NCBI GenBank assembly: GCA_041689775.1
Contig: JBDNFP010000091.1
Span: 1-41,291, forward strand
Reading direction: 5' to 3'
Source: JBDNFP01 sp041689775
GTDB lineage: Bacteria; Bacteroidota; Bacteroidia; Cytophagales; Spirosomataceae
Length of the DNA stretch: 41,291 bases
In this document: positions 34,138 through 41,291 of the stretch, one piece after another
How positions within the stretch are numbered: position 1 is the stretch's first letter
Layout of the letters: each line of letters begins with the position of its first letter
Notes under the pieces: generated by a model
Seen by the model: the letters and a program-made list of their open reading frames with translations, nothing else
Told to the model about the DNA's origin: nothing
Database searches by the model: none
Translations under genes and position numbers: made by a program

Positions 34138-35161
34138 GGCGCTTCTTCTCCTGATTGTGGCCATGGCTACGGTTCAGGCTGAGCCCACTGGACTGATTGA
34201 GAAACGAAAGACGTTCATAAAAGTATATGACGTACAGGCCCGCGATCAACTATCGGTGGATAATCAGTTTGGTCAGGTAAAAATAAACCTGTGGGACCGG
34301 AAGGAAATCCGGGTTGATATCACCGTAACGGCCAATGCTCCCTCCGATCAACGCGCGATTGACTACCTACGAGCCGTAACCATTCACGAGAACCGGGAGG
34401 GTAACCTTATCATGCTTCGTACGGATATAGAAGGCGGACAATTCGGAACCAGTAATTGGAACTTGCTTCGTAATAAGACCAACGAAAGGAATTTTATTCA
34501 GATTAACTACGTGGTGAGTATGCCAAAAGGTAATGCGCTGATCGTAAGGAATAAGTTTGGGAACACCGACATCCCGTTTTTTCAGGCGCCTTTGACGGTA
34601 CTCTCGCGCTACGGTAATTTTTCGGCCAACGAGCTGAATAACGACCAGAATAATATCGAGGTGCAGTACGGAAACGCCAAAATAGGTAGGATGGATGGCG
34701 GTAAAATGGAAGTACGCTACTCGAACCTGGAACTTGATCGGGCCCGCACGCTGCTGTTGGTAAACAAATTCGGTAAGCTTAGCATCGGAGAAGTAGGTAC
34801 GTTGGACGCCGACATCGGTTATTCCGGTGCCAGTATCGGGAGCATTAGTGGATCTTGTAAAGTAAAATTAAGCTATTCCGGCGATTTTCAAGTGAATGAA
34901 CTACTCCGCACCGCCGAAAACATAGACATTCAGGCGGCGTACTCTTCGGTAACCCTCCCCGCTGAATCCAGTCAGTTTAATGTCACCGTGACCCACGGTA
35001 GTTTCAAGCTTCCGATCAACGCGAAGGTGTCCTTCACTCAACAACCCGGTAAAACCGAAGCAGCCCGCTCTACCAAACAGTACTCGGGTAAAGTTGGAAT
35101 TGGAAACGGGGCTACTATCCGGGTAGTATCGAAGTTTGGGGATGTGCGACTGAAAGAGTAG
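34115..35161 (+). CDS. Exported DUF4097-like beta-helix protein
   Basis: A 348-aa protein with a signal peptide (residues 1-22, ending VQAEP). It is followed by a repetitive all-beta region in which short strands with G-x-V/I patterns recur (VDNQFGQVKINLWDRKEI, VRNKFGNTDIP, LSRYGNFSANEL, VNKFGKLSIGEVG, VSKFGDVRL), as in DUF4097 putative adhesin proteins. The length allows a full right-handed beta-helix. The start ATG 34115 lies inside the end of the anti-sigma-like gene, so synthesis is probably coupled to it. Its role may be as an envelope stress sensor or output of the sigma factor; this is inferred from context only. Confidence 0.78.
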   Translation: MKLPSLYKALLLLIVAMATVQAEPTGLIEKRKTFIKVYDVQARDQLSVDNQFGQVKINLWDRKEIRVDITVTANAPSDQRAIDYLRAVTIHENREGNLIMLRTDIEGGQFGTSNWNLLRNKTNERNFIQINYVVSMPKGNALIVRNKFGNTDIPFFQAPLTVLSRYGNFSANELNNDQNNIEVQYGNAKIGRMDGGKMEVRYSNLELDRARTLLLVNKFGKLSIGEVGTLDADIGYSGASIGSISGSCKVKLSYSGDFQVNELLRTAENIDIQAAYSSVTLPAESSQFNVTVTHGSFKLPINAKVSFTQQPGKTEAARSTKQYSGKVGIGNGATIRVVSKFGDVRLKE

Positions 35162-35291
35162 CGGATTACTTTTGTATGGATAATTTTATGCGATTGGAGT
35201 CGAGTCTATGTTATAAGTTCTATTACGACCGTCAAGCGATTACTATTCTGTTTACGACCATTGACACAAAACCAGAGATTATCAGGAGTGG

Positions 35292-35441
35292 TTATTCATG
35301 GCTGTCTATTGATAAAAGGACATCTTGTATTCCCTCTTTCAAAGTAGGTATGTCGTTGGCAATAATTTGCCGTACGAGATTATTGTCAATACCAAAATAT
35401 TCATAAACCATGATATGGCGTAGACCGATAATTTGACGCCA
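35292..35441 (-). pseudogene. Stump of a HEPN/DUF86 (HepT-like) toxin gene
   Basis: A 49-codon minus-strand frame, without a start codon, just downstream of the MNT gene. It begins directly after a stop (35444-35442) and reads WRQIIGLRHIMVYEYFGID then LVRQIIANDIPTLKEGI, ending at TAA 35294-35292. The WRxIIGLRxxxxHEYFGID pattern is the conserved C-terminal half of DUF86/HepT proteins, including the Rx4-6H-type active-site region. Here the usual His before EYFG is Tyr (VYEYFG). The N-terminal two thirds are missing; only about 40 bases separate it from the MNT stop. So the toxin is deleted and its remnant also lacks the catalytic His. Confidence 0.75.
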
Positions 35442-35481
35442 TTAAATTTCAGAGAACTTACTCTTAGTTTATCCCCAAACT

Positions 35482-35754
35482 TCACCTTTCATAAATCATC
35501 ATTTTATCATTAGAAACAGCATTGCTGGAAACAAGATCGATTTTTTTGTGAAGCATATCTTCCAGATCAAATTTCATATTCAAAAACCCCAAACCGATGT
35601 GTTTAGTATAGTCGAGTTCTACTAAAATATCAACGTCACTGCTCATGGCAGCATCTTCTCTTGAAAATGACCCAAAAAGGAACGCCCTTGCTACCGGTTT
35701 ATCTCGGAAGTAATCACGGATTACTTTTATTTCTTCATTAGAGAGCTTCATCAT
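35482..35754 (-). CDS. MNT-type nucleotidyltransferase (MntA-like antitoxin)
   Basis: A 90-aa minimal nucleotidyltransferase. The signature is complete: AFLFGSFSREDAAMSSDVDILVEL near residues 24-46, with the GS loop and the DxD metal pair (DVD). Normal length and start (MMKLSNEEIK). In MNT-HEPN modules this protein AMPylates (or adenylates) the HepT toxin to neutralise it. Here the partner downstream is reduced to a stump, so the antitoxin is orphaned unless it acts on a HEPN toxin elsewhere. A perfect -7 box lies about 57 bases upstream. Confidence 0.85.
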   Translation of the reverse strand: MMKLSNEEIKVIRDYFRDKPVARAFLFGSFSREDAAMSSDVDILVELDYTKHIGLGFLNMKFDLEDMLHKKIDLVSSNAVSNDKMMIYER

Positions 35755-35810
35755 AATAACGCTCGTTTTTTGTGATACCTACATTCAGTTTCTGCTCACT
35801 ATAAAGCTAC

Positions 35811-35818
35811 CAAATGTA
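35811..35818 (-). promoter_or_regulatory. Candidate -7 promoter element of the MNT gene
   Basis: Minus-strand TACATTTG exactly matches TAnnTTTG, about 57 bases upstream of ATG 35754. No clear -33 TTG at ideal spacing. Confidence 0.35.
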
Positions 35819-35947
35819 AGCAATCCATTAAAAAGTTAAAAACGCCCTCCGCTAAAAGGCTGACTGATTGTTATAGCTGAGTTTAACCTTTGCCAGAACT
35901 AACGAGGTGCCAAAATTTGACGAAGTTTGATTCCTAGCAGTAATCGA

Positions 35948-37126
35948 TTACTTCTTCATCCTATTCTCAAACAAAAATACCCCGTTCTTATTGGCTATCA
36001 CGATGTCCGGTTTGCGGTCGCCGTTAATATCCTGCGCTACAATGTTGAGCCCGGCGCCGGAGTCGTTGTCAATCAGGTGTTCTTTCCAGTAGGGTGCTTG
36101 GCCGGGCGTGTGCTCAAACCAAAGCAGGATGCCCGGATCCGCGTCGCCGGGATCGCGGCCTTGGTGGGCCAGAAAACGCTTGCCGGTAATGTACTCTTTA
36201 CGCCCGTCACCGTTCAAATCAGCTATAATGGAGGAGTGGGTTTGGGCAGTAGTGGCACTGATGAGGTGCGTTTTGAAGCTGATCTGTCCCGCTTCGTCGG
36301 TTGCCTGCTCGTGCCACCAAATGCCCAACGCGTGGGCCGAAGCACTCACCACATCGTTTTTACCGTCACCGTTTACGTCCAAAATCTGCATGTGCGAGCA
36401 GGGTTCGCCGATAGTAGCCGGATGAAATACCCAGTTACCTCCTTTGAGATCTGCCGTACCTTCAAACCAGCCCTCCGTTACTACTACGTCTTTGAAGCCG
36501 TCCTTGTTTACATCACCGTAGCCGATACCGTGGGAGAAAGGCTCCGTACCGGGTACTTCTTCCTGACTCAGGGCGAAGCGCTGCCACTGGGTTTCTCCTT
36601 CTTTCGTTGGGGCTTTGAGCCACACAATCTGCTTTTTATCCTTATCCCCGCATAAAATATCCAACCGACCGTCGCCATCTACATCAATAAAGCCCGGTGA
36701 CTCGTTGGCAATACCCACCGAGTCGGCAATGATATTTTTTTTCCACTCTCCGGGTTTATTTTTTGGGTTTTCAAACCAGAAGGCGGGTTTACCGGGAAAA
36801 TCAATAATCACCACATCGTCCCAGCCGTCGAGGTTTACATCCATGCCGATATTGAGGAAGGAGTTACTGTACTCTTTGCGTGGATCGAAGGTGCGGGAAG
36901 GAGCCATTTCGTGGCGTTCCCAGCTGGGGGCTTCAAACCAATAGTAGCCCGCTACAATGTCGAGTTTACCATCCTTGTTCAGATCGGCCACGGCTACGCC
37001 TTCCGATAGAAAGTCGCCGGTGAGTTTCGTTTTTTTGAAATCGGGGGAGGTTTGGGCGGGGGAGAGGGTAGTCGCCACTAGCAGCAGCAAGCTGCTCCAA
37101 GAGTGCCGATTGGGGGTATTTTGCAT
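35948..37126 (-). CDS. Exported VCBS/FG-GAP repeat protein
   Basis: A 392-aa protein with a signal peptide (residues 1-25, ALSPAQTSP-like cleavage region near TLSPAQT). It contains at least six FG-GAP/VCBS blades, each with a DxNxDGxxD calcium-loop: DLNKDGKLDIVAGYYW, DVNLDGWDDVVIIDF, DVDGDGRLDILCGD, DVNKDGFKDVVVTEGW, DVNGDGKNDVVSAS, DLNGDGRKEYITG and DINGDRKPDIVIANKNGVFLF. It should form a seven-bladed beta-propeller. It follows the cupredoxin-dehydrogenase gene on the same strand after a gap of 112 bases that contains a palindrome, and is probably a functional partner in the periplasm or on the surface. The ligand is unknown. Confidence 0.88.
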   Translation of the reverse strand: MQNTPNRHSWSSLLLLVATTLSPAQTSPDFKKTKLTGDFLSEGVAVADLNKDGKLDIVAGYYWFEAPSWERHEMAPSRTFDPRKEYSNSFLNIGMDVNLDGWDDVVIIDFPGKPAFWFENPKNKPGEWKKNIIADSVGIANESPGFIDVDGDGRLDILCGDKDKKQIVWLKAPTKEGETQWQRFALSQEEVPGTEPFSHGIGYGDVNKDGFKDVVVTEGWFEGTADLKGGNWVFHPATIGEPCSHMQILDVNGDGKNDVVSASAHALGIWWHEQATDEAGQISFKTHLISATTAQTHSSIIADLNGDGRKEYITGKRFLAHQGRDPGDADPGILLWFEHTPGQAPYWKEHLIDNDSGAGLNIVAQDINGDRKPDIVIANKNGVFLFENRMKK

Positions 37127-37183
37127 TACTTTCTCGATTATCTAGGTGTCGCTCCTGAGGAGCTTAAAAACTGGATATTTCAC

Positions 37184-37212
37184 ACCTGACAGGTTTTTGA
37201 AACCTGTCAGGT
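37184..37212. repeat. Short palindrome (REP-like or terminator)
   Basis: Perfect 13-base inverted repeat, arms ACCTGACAGGTTT (37184-37196) and AAACCTGTCAGGT (37200-37212), loop TTG. It lies between two same-strand genes with no T-tract strong enough to be a convincing terminator. From memory, near-identical palindromes recur in intergenic regions of Cytophagales genomes, which would make it a REP-like repeat; this needs a genome search. Confidence 0.6.
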
Positions 37213-37238
37213 ATAGAAGGTGTACGTCTAAAAAAGGA

Positions 37239-40100
37239 TTACTCTTCCAATAGCTTCCCGATCAGCATCTGATTTTCGTGCTGCTCGTGGGAATTGACTT
37301 TACCGAGGCGGTCATTCAACTCTTTTAATACCTTTTTGGCATCGTCGGTACCAATGGCAGCTATGCGCTGAATGGTATACGTCAGCATTTTGGGCATTTT
37401 AGATTTTTCGGCTAATTGAATAGCCCGCTTCATATCTACCGTAGCCAGCGGCTCAGCCGCGTACCAGAGCATCAGGGGCAAATTATGATCGTCTTTATCC
37501 TCCGCTTTCTGCACCAGGGCATCCAGTACCTCCCATCGCTGGGTCGGTTCCAGCCTCAGCATGGCCGAGGTTAAGTAAAGCCGTACCAAGGCTGCGTTAT
37601 CCGTTTGGGCCATAACCGCGAAGCGTTTCAGTAGCTCAGGAGAGACGTTCTTGTCTTCGGTGGCCAATTGTATCACCCAGCTACGGACATATTCGCTATC
37701 ATTGGTAAGTAGATTCATCAGATCTTTCTCCGTAAGCCCCTGCGTGACGTGTAGTGCCCATATCGCGCGTAGCTTGCGGGTTACGTCGGGGTTATTGGCC
37801 AAAATATCTTTCAGCGCTTTGTGTACCTTTTTGTTCGGGCCGCGCTCCTGCAAGAGTTGCCGCGACTGCCGTACGTACCATTCGTTGGCACGGAGTTGGT
37901 AGTTTACCAATTGTTTATCGGAGGCTTTGGTAAGATCAACCTTTACCCACTTGTCATTTTCGTGGGTGATCTTGAAGATCCGGCCCATGGTTTTATCGTG
38001 GACGTCGGGGTTGGTACTGTGGCACTGATTCTTATCGTACCAGTCAATGGCGTACACCGATCCGGCCGGATCGTACTTGAAATTGAGCCACTGTGACCAC
38101 GCATCGTTCATGACCATGAAGTCGGGGCGGTGCGTAACCAGGTAGCCCGAACCCGCCCGCTGCGGATGATCCACGTTCATGCGGGCACCGTTGATATTGT
38201 TCATAAAAATCTGGTTGCGGTACTCTTTGGGCCAGCTATCCCCGCCCAAATAAATCATGGCTCCCGAATGGGCATGTCCTCCACCCGTTTCGGCCGACCG
38301 GAAATTACCCGCGTGGGGCCCGCGGTCGCCTACCCAATGCACGTGGTCGGCGTGGGTCTTGATATCATCGTAAGTATAAGGGTTAAAGTGCTTACCTCCC
38401 TGCCGCTGGTACCGGGCACCCTGAATAACATGGTACATGTGCGGAATCACGCATACCGTGATGAACGGATGCCCATAATCGTTGAAATCAATACCCCAGG
38501 GATTGCTGCTACCCTCGGCAAAAACCTCAAAGGTATGCCGGGTAGGGTGGTAGCGCCACACGCCCGCATTGATCTTAGTCCGTTGATCATCGGGCGTACC
38601 CGGCTTGCCTACATTGGAATGCGTAAATACCCCGTGGACACCATACAACCAGCCATCGGGCCCCCAACGCAAGCTGTTGAGTACCTCATGCGTATCCTGC
38701 GTACCCCAGCCATCGAGTAGTACTTGGGGTGGTCCGGCGGGTTTGTCGGTTTTAGGATCAATCGGTATAAACAGGAACTTTGGCGCGGCGCCCAGCCACA
38801 CCCCACCCATGCCTACTTCGATACCACTCACCAGATTGAGGCCTTCCATGAATACCTTTCGGCTATCCAAAGTACCATCTCCGTCGGTATCCTCCATAAT
38901 CAGGATGCGGTCTTTGCCTTGTCCTTCGGGTGCTGGAATGGGGTAGGTATGCGCTTCTACCACCCATAATCTACCTTTGGGATCAATCGTAAAACTGATG
39001 GGCCGCACAATGTCCGGCTCGGCGGCGGCCAGTGTGACCTTGAAGCCTGCGGGTACGGTCATAGCTTTGGCCGCTTCTTTACCCGACAAACCCGCATTCA
39101 GAACGGGGTCCAGCGGGGGCAGTACGATGATGTCGTTCTTTTTGAGTTCGTTCGGAAAGCTGGGGCGACTAGGGTAGAACCGAAAATCATCAAAATTGAT
39201 GTGCGCCCAGATGTCGTTCCTGATGTAGGGTATCTGGGAAATACCCGTTTCGTTATCCACGAGTCGGATAAAAATATCTTTGTTCTGAAAAGGCTGTAAC
39301 TCTACCACCACGGGTAGCAGGCCAGCCCGGCCATTACCGGTAATGCTGAAAATGACCTCTTTCGTATCGGCCCGCACTAGTTCCACGCGGGTATCCTGCA
39401 ACGCCCCACCCGATACTTTGAAGGCCGCAAACGGCTGGATGACGGCGAAGGGTACTGACGTGAGCGTACCGGTGAGTTTATAGTGTTGGGTGCCGCCACT
39501 GCTCAGGAAATGTTTGCCCTCGAACCCAATCTTCATGTCTTTTTCGTGCAGGGGCGAGGGATCAGCACTCACCAACGGACTCGTAAAGGCATCGCCCGTG
39601 GCGGTCCAGTCCTGCAAAGTACCCGTTTCAAAATCCAGATTCAGCTTACGTCCTCCCAAAGTAGGGACTTGCCCGGCTACCGAAGTACCCAGTACGGAGC
39701 CTTCTACTACCTCAAAGCTACCGACCATACCCGCTGCCCGGTGGCCGGGAACGGTGCAGTAATACGTATCGCTTTGCTCGGCCTTAAACGTAATGCTGGT
39801 AGTCGTTCCTTTTTCCATAATTGCCGGGCTTTTGATGCCCAACTTTTCCATGGCAATATCGTGCGTCATCAGCTCTCCGTTGGTAATCGTGATCCGGACG
39901 CGATCGCCTTTATTGGCCCGCAGCGTAGGGTTACGGGCACCATCCGGGGCAAAATACCCCAGCATAGTAGCTTGCAGGGCGTAGTCGCGGTCGTAACGTA
40001 GGGTGTCGACAGTAGCGAGAGTAACCAAGCCGGAACCATACGCCAGCGGCATAGTAAGGCTCAGGAGCAGGAATGAAAGGGCTTTACGGAGTGCATACAT
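37239..40100 (-). CDS. Cupredoxin / PVC-type dehydrogenase / HEAT repeat fusion protein
   Basis: A 953-aa exported protein. I chose ATG 40100 because it gives a good signal peptide (MYALRKALSFLLLSLTMPLAYG); the frame is open upstream. Domain order: a plastocyanin-like cupredoxin at about residues 25-133 with a full type-1 copper site (His80, Cys115, His120, Met125 in THDIAM and YYCTVPGHRAAGM); a beta-sandwich of about 180 residues (LDFETGTLQDWTATGD); then the putative membrane-bound dehydrogenase/soluble-glucose-dehydrogenase-like propeller (MTVPAGFKVTLAAAEPDIVRPISFTIDPKGRLWVVEA, MEDTDGDGTLDS, NPWGIDFNDYGHPFITVCVIPHMYHVI); then HEAT-like repeats to the end. Many relatives end in a CxxCH cytochrome c domain; this one has no CxxCH. 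The copper domain may replace heme as electron acceptor. Inference. Confidence 0.88.
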   Translation of the reverse strand: MYALRKALSFLLLSLTMPLAYGSGLVTLATVDTLRYDRDYALQATMLGYFAPDGARNPTLRANKGDRVRITITNGELMTHDIAMEKLGIKSPAIMEKGTTTSITFKAEQSDTYYCTVPGHRAAGMVGSFEVVEGSVLGTSVAGQVPTLGGRKLNLDFETGTLQDWTATGDAFTSPLVSADPSPLHEKDMKIGFEGKHFLSSGGTQHYKLTGTLTSVPFAVIQPFAAFKVSGGALQDTRVELVRADTKEVIFSITGNGRAGLLPVVVELQPFQNKDIFIRLVDNETGISQIPYIRNDIWAHINFDDFRFYPSRPSFPNELKKNDIIVLPPLDPVLNAGLSGKEAAKAMTVPAGFKVTLAAAEPDIVRPISFTIDPKGRLWVVEAHTYPIPAPEGQGKDRILIMEDTDGDGTLDSRKVFMEGLNLVSGIEVGMGGVWLGAAPKFLFIPIDPKTDKPAGPPQVLLDGWGTQDTHEVLNSLRWGPDGWLYGVHGVFTHSNVGKPGTPDDQRTKINAGVWRYHPTRHTFEVFAEGSSNPWGIDFNDYGHPFITVCVIPHMYHVIQGARYQRQGGKHFNPYTYDDIKTHADHVHWVGDRGPHAGNFRSAETGGGHAHSGAMIYLGGDSWPKEYRNQIFMNNINGARMNVDHPQRAGSGYLVTHRPDFMVMNDAWSQWLNFKYDPAGSVYAIDWYDKNQCHSTNPDVHDKTMGRIFKITHENDKWVKVDLTKASDKQLVNYQLRANEWYVRQSRQLLQERGPNKKVHKALKDILANNPDVTRKLRAIWALHVTQGLTEKDLMNLLTNDSEYVRSWVIQLATEDKNVSPELLKRFAVMAQTDNAALVRLYLTSAMLRLEPTQRWEVLDALVQKAEDKDDHNLPLMLWYAAEPLATVDMKRAIQLAEKSKMPKMLTYTIQRIAAIGTDDAKKVLKELNDRLGKVNSHEQHENQMLIGKLLEE

Positions 40101-40222
40101 GGCAGTCAGGTAGATAAGCAGGTTCGGGAAGGTTTGTTTTGTGCGCTTACCTGGTAAAAGCAATTCCAGACGGGTAACTACCTGATTTTGTAGCAGTACC
40201 TGATCTCCTAAGAACCCACTCC

Positions 40223-41047
40223 CTACTTTACCGTCAGCTCCGCTACTACTGGCAAATGATCCGACGCATATTTCTCAGAGATGACCCGGGTAGAAACCGC
40301 GTTGATATTTCTGCCGGGTGTGAACATCACGAAGTCAATGGTACGGGTAGGGTTTTCGACCGGGATGGTGGGCAGGCAGTTTTGCATACAGGTACGCGTA
40401 AAGTGTTGGTCGAGGTAGTCGATCGTAGTACTTCCCGGTTGGGCGTTAAAATCCCCGGCCAGTATCATGGGCAGGGCCGTATTCTTAAAATGATCGACAA
40501 TAGCCTCCGCCTGAGCGAGCCGGTTACCTTCTTTCAAATCCAGGTGGGTACTGGCAAATACCACCTTTCCCCGCCGCGGCACCAGTACCGTAATAGCCGC
40601 TACGGACCGGTCTTCCCCGCCTAGTTCAGAGTTTCTTGGTAGCAAATACCCCACCGAATCTACAATCGGGAAGCGCGACAGCACCGCCACTCCGTATTCA
40701 CCCCCCTGGTAGTCGAGCGCTTTCATAAAAAACGATTGCATTCCCGTCAACCGAGCCAGTTCACGGGCCTGATCGAGCTGCTTCCCCGAGCGTTCGGTGT
40801 GGATATCCACTTCTTGTAAAGCCACGAGGTCTGGCTTTTCCTGATTGATAACCCGGGCAATAGCCACCACGTCAATCTTTTCCTTTTTGGAAGGAGGGTT
40901 GCAATGATGAATATTGTAGGACATTACTTTCAGCACCCCTTTTTTCATCAGGATACGATTGCCATCCTTTTGACCAACGGGTCGTAAGATATTCCCATAG
41001 ATAGAAAAAGTAACGAGCAGGCTCAGAGCGTAAAGTAGCTTATTCAT
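40223..41047 (-). CDS. Endonuclease/exonuclease/phosphatase family protein, exported
   Basis: A 274-aa EEP-fold enzyme with a signal peptide (residues 1-18, LYALSLLVTFSIYG). Active-site motifs are complete: MSYNIHHCNPP near residue 42, DLVALQEVDIHTERSG near 74 (Glu for Mg2+), FASTHLDL near 165, ILAGDFNAQPGS near 195 and YASDHLPVVAEL at the C-terminus (catalytic His). The family hydrolyses phosphodiesters in nucleic acids, phospholipids or inositol phosphates; exported Bacteroidota members are usually assigned only to the superfamily. It is encoded 122 bases upstream of the cupredoxin-dehydrogenase gene on the same strand. Confidence 0.9.
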   Translation of the reverse strand: MNKLLYALSLLVTFSIYGNILRPVGQKDGNRILMKKGVLKVMSYNIHHCNPPSKKEKIDVVAIARVINQEKPDLVALQEVDIHTERSGKQLDQARELARLTGMQSFFMKALDYQGGEYGVAVLSRFPIVDSVGYLLPRNSELGGEDRSVAAITVLVPRRGKVVFASTHLDLKEGNRLAQAEAIVDHFKNTALPMILAGDFNAQPGSTTIDYLDQHFTRTCMQNCLPTIPVENPTRTIDFVMFTPGRNINAVSTRVISEKYASDHLPVVAELTVK

Positions 41048-41152
41048 CGAGAAGTTTTGTTTCCTGGCCGGGCTTTACTTTGGGGGTATAAAACTAACTG
41101 ATTTTTTGGGGGGGATGCCTACCTGAAAAGTCATAGATACGGTTATTTACCT

Positions 41153-41291
41153 AGGACTTTCGCAAAACTGAAATTTTATTAACTTGTGGGATGAAAACAA
41201 CGCGCGAACTTTACTGCCAGTACCTTCTTTCGAGCCAAGTCAACTACACCTGCACGAATCTGGCTGACCATTTTGCCGACCTGACCCACGA
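41153..41291 (+). mobile_element. Insertion sequence, left end and transposase start (partial)
   Basis: A transposase-like frame starts at 41191; the 38 bases before it (from about 41153, AGGACTTTCGCAAAACTG...) are a likely terminal inverted repeat. The boundary is approximate because the other end is outside the window. Confidence 0.55.
41191..41291 (+). CDS. Transposase N-terminus (partial, runs off right edge)
   Basis: Thirty-three codons from ATG 41191 to the window end: MKTTRELYCQYLLSSQVNYT, then a CTNLADHFADLTH stretch. This matches, from memory, the N-terminus of a DDE transposase group (IS4/IS701-like superfamily) found in Bacteroidota and cyanobacteria, in which LYCxYLLSSQxNYTxTNLAxH is highly conserved. 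It is different from the probable transposase at the left edge. Confidence 0.75.
   Translation, partial: MKTTRELYCQYLLSSQVNYTCTNLADHFADLTH

Noticed and set aside
35176..35406. Plus-strand frame starting MDNFMRLESS after the DUF4097-like gene
   Set aside because: It runs antisense over the HEPN/DUF86 stump, which explains this stretch better; no family and no ribosome site.
35927..36655. Long plus-strand frame antisense to the VCBS protein
   Set aside because: Repetitive Asp-rich codons on the sense strand keep the antisense frame open; its translation has no coherent features.
38130..38720. Plus-strand frame antisense to the cupredoxin-dehydrogenase gene
   Set aside because: A shadow of a strongly supported 953-aa gene in a GC-richer region.
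1..41291. tRNA, rRNA, CRISPR and prophage signals
   Set aside because: I looked for GGTTCRA-type T-loops, evenly spaced repeats and phage structural genes in all gaps and found none. Only one gap exceeds 300 bases (21526-22283).

Overview
The window looks like the chromosome of a Bacteroidota bacterium of the order Cytophagales (Spirosomataceae/Dyadobacter-like). The evidence is several -7 promoter elements of the form TAnnTTTG typical of the phylum, an ExbB-ExbD-ExbD-TonB locus, a BatD protein, a long-form IspH, a GT3-type glycogen synthase, DUF4301 and DUF2256 proteins, and many lipoproteins and Tat-like exported enzymes. I see no rRNA, tRNA, CRISPR array, prophage or secondary-metabolite cluster. 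Both edges fall inside probable transposase genes of insertion sequences, so the window may be an assembly contig ending in repeats.

Layout. 1-2.45 kb is a decaying zone: an IS edge, a small exported protein cut off at the IS junction, a frameshifted polysaccharide deacetylase and a GH16 glucanase that has lost the start of its signal peptide. 2.45-8.8 kb holds an exported asparaginase, YqgE/AlgH, a ClC-type Cl-/H+ exchanger followed closely by a gamma carbonic anhydrase, a DedA protein and an ABC-F ATPase. 9.0-11.4 kb is a two-gene unit: a SUMF1-fold protein without the FGE cysteines and a secreted Gfo/Idh/MocA oxidoreductase. 11.4-15.2 kb holds apbE, a small membrane protein antisense to its start, aroC and batD. 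15.2-21.5 kb holds a conserved 68-aa protein and a seven-gene minus-strand unit: exbB, exbD, exbD, tonB, a small membrane protein, a PstS-like lipoprotein and a TPR protein. 21.5-22.3 kb is the only long gene-free stretch, with a 20-T homopolymer and a possible degraded reading frame.

22.3-31.3 kb holds an S24/LexA-like regulator, a PcrA/UvrD helicase, a DUF4301 protein, glycogen synthase, DUF2256, a GHL10 lipoprotein and a DinB-family protein. 31.4-35.2 kb holds ispH, divergent from an ECF sigma factor operon with a membrane-anchored coiled-coil protein (probable anti-sigma) and a DUF4097-like exported protein. 35.3-35.8 kb is a MNT nucleotidyltransferase antitoxin followed by a 49-codon stump of its HEPN/DUF86 partner toxin. 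35.9-41.0 kb is a minus-strand group of exported proteins: an endonuclease/exonuclease/phosphatase-fold enzyme, a cupredoxin-glucose-dehydrogenase-like-HEAT fusion and a VCBS/FG-GAP repeat protein. The right edge enters another IS.

Convergent gene pairs at 11.4, 15.5 and 26.9 kb are separated by compact, perfectly paired bidirectional terminators. The most unusual items are the TonB/PstS-like/TPR locus, the cupredoxin-dehydrogenase fusion, the orphaned MNT antitoxin with its toxin stump, the sigma/DUF4097 operon and the degenerate left end. I found no clear-cut new defence or mobile system. All family assignments come from reading the translated sequence, not from database searches.
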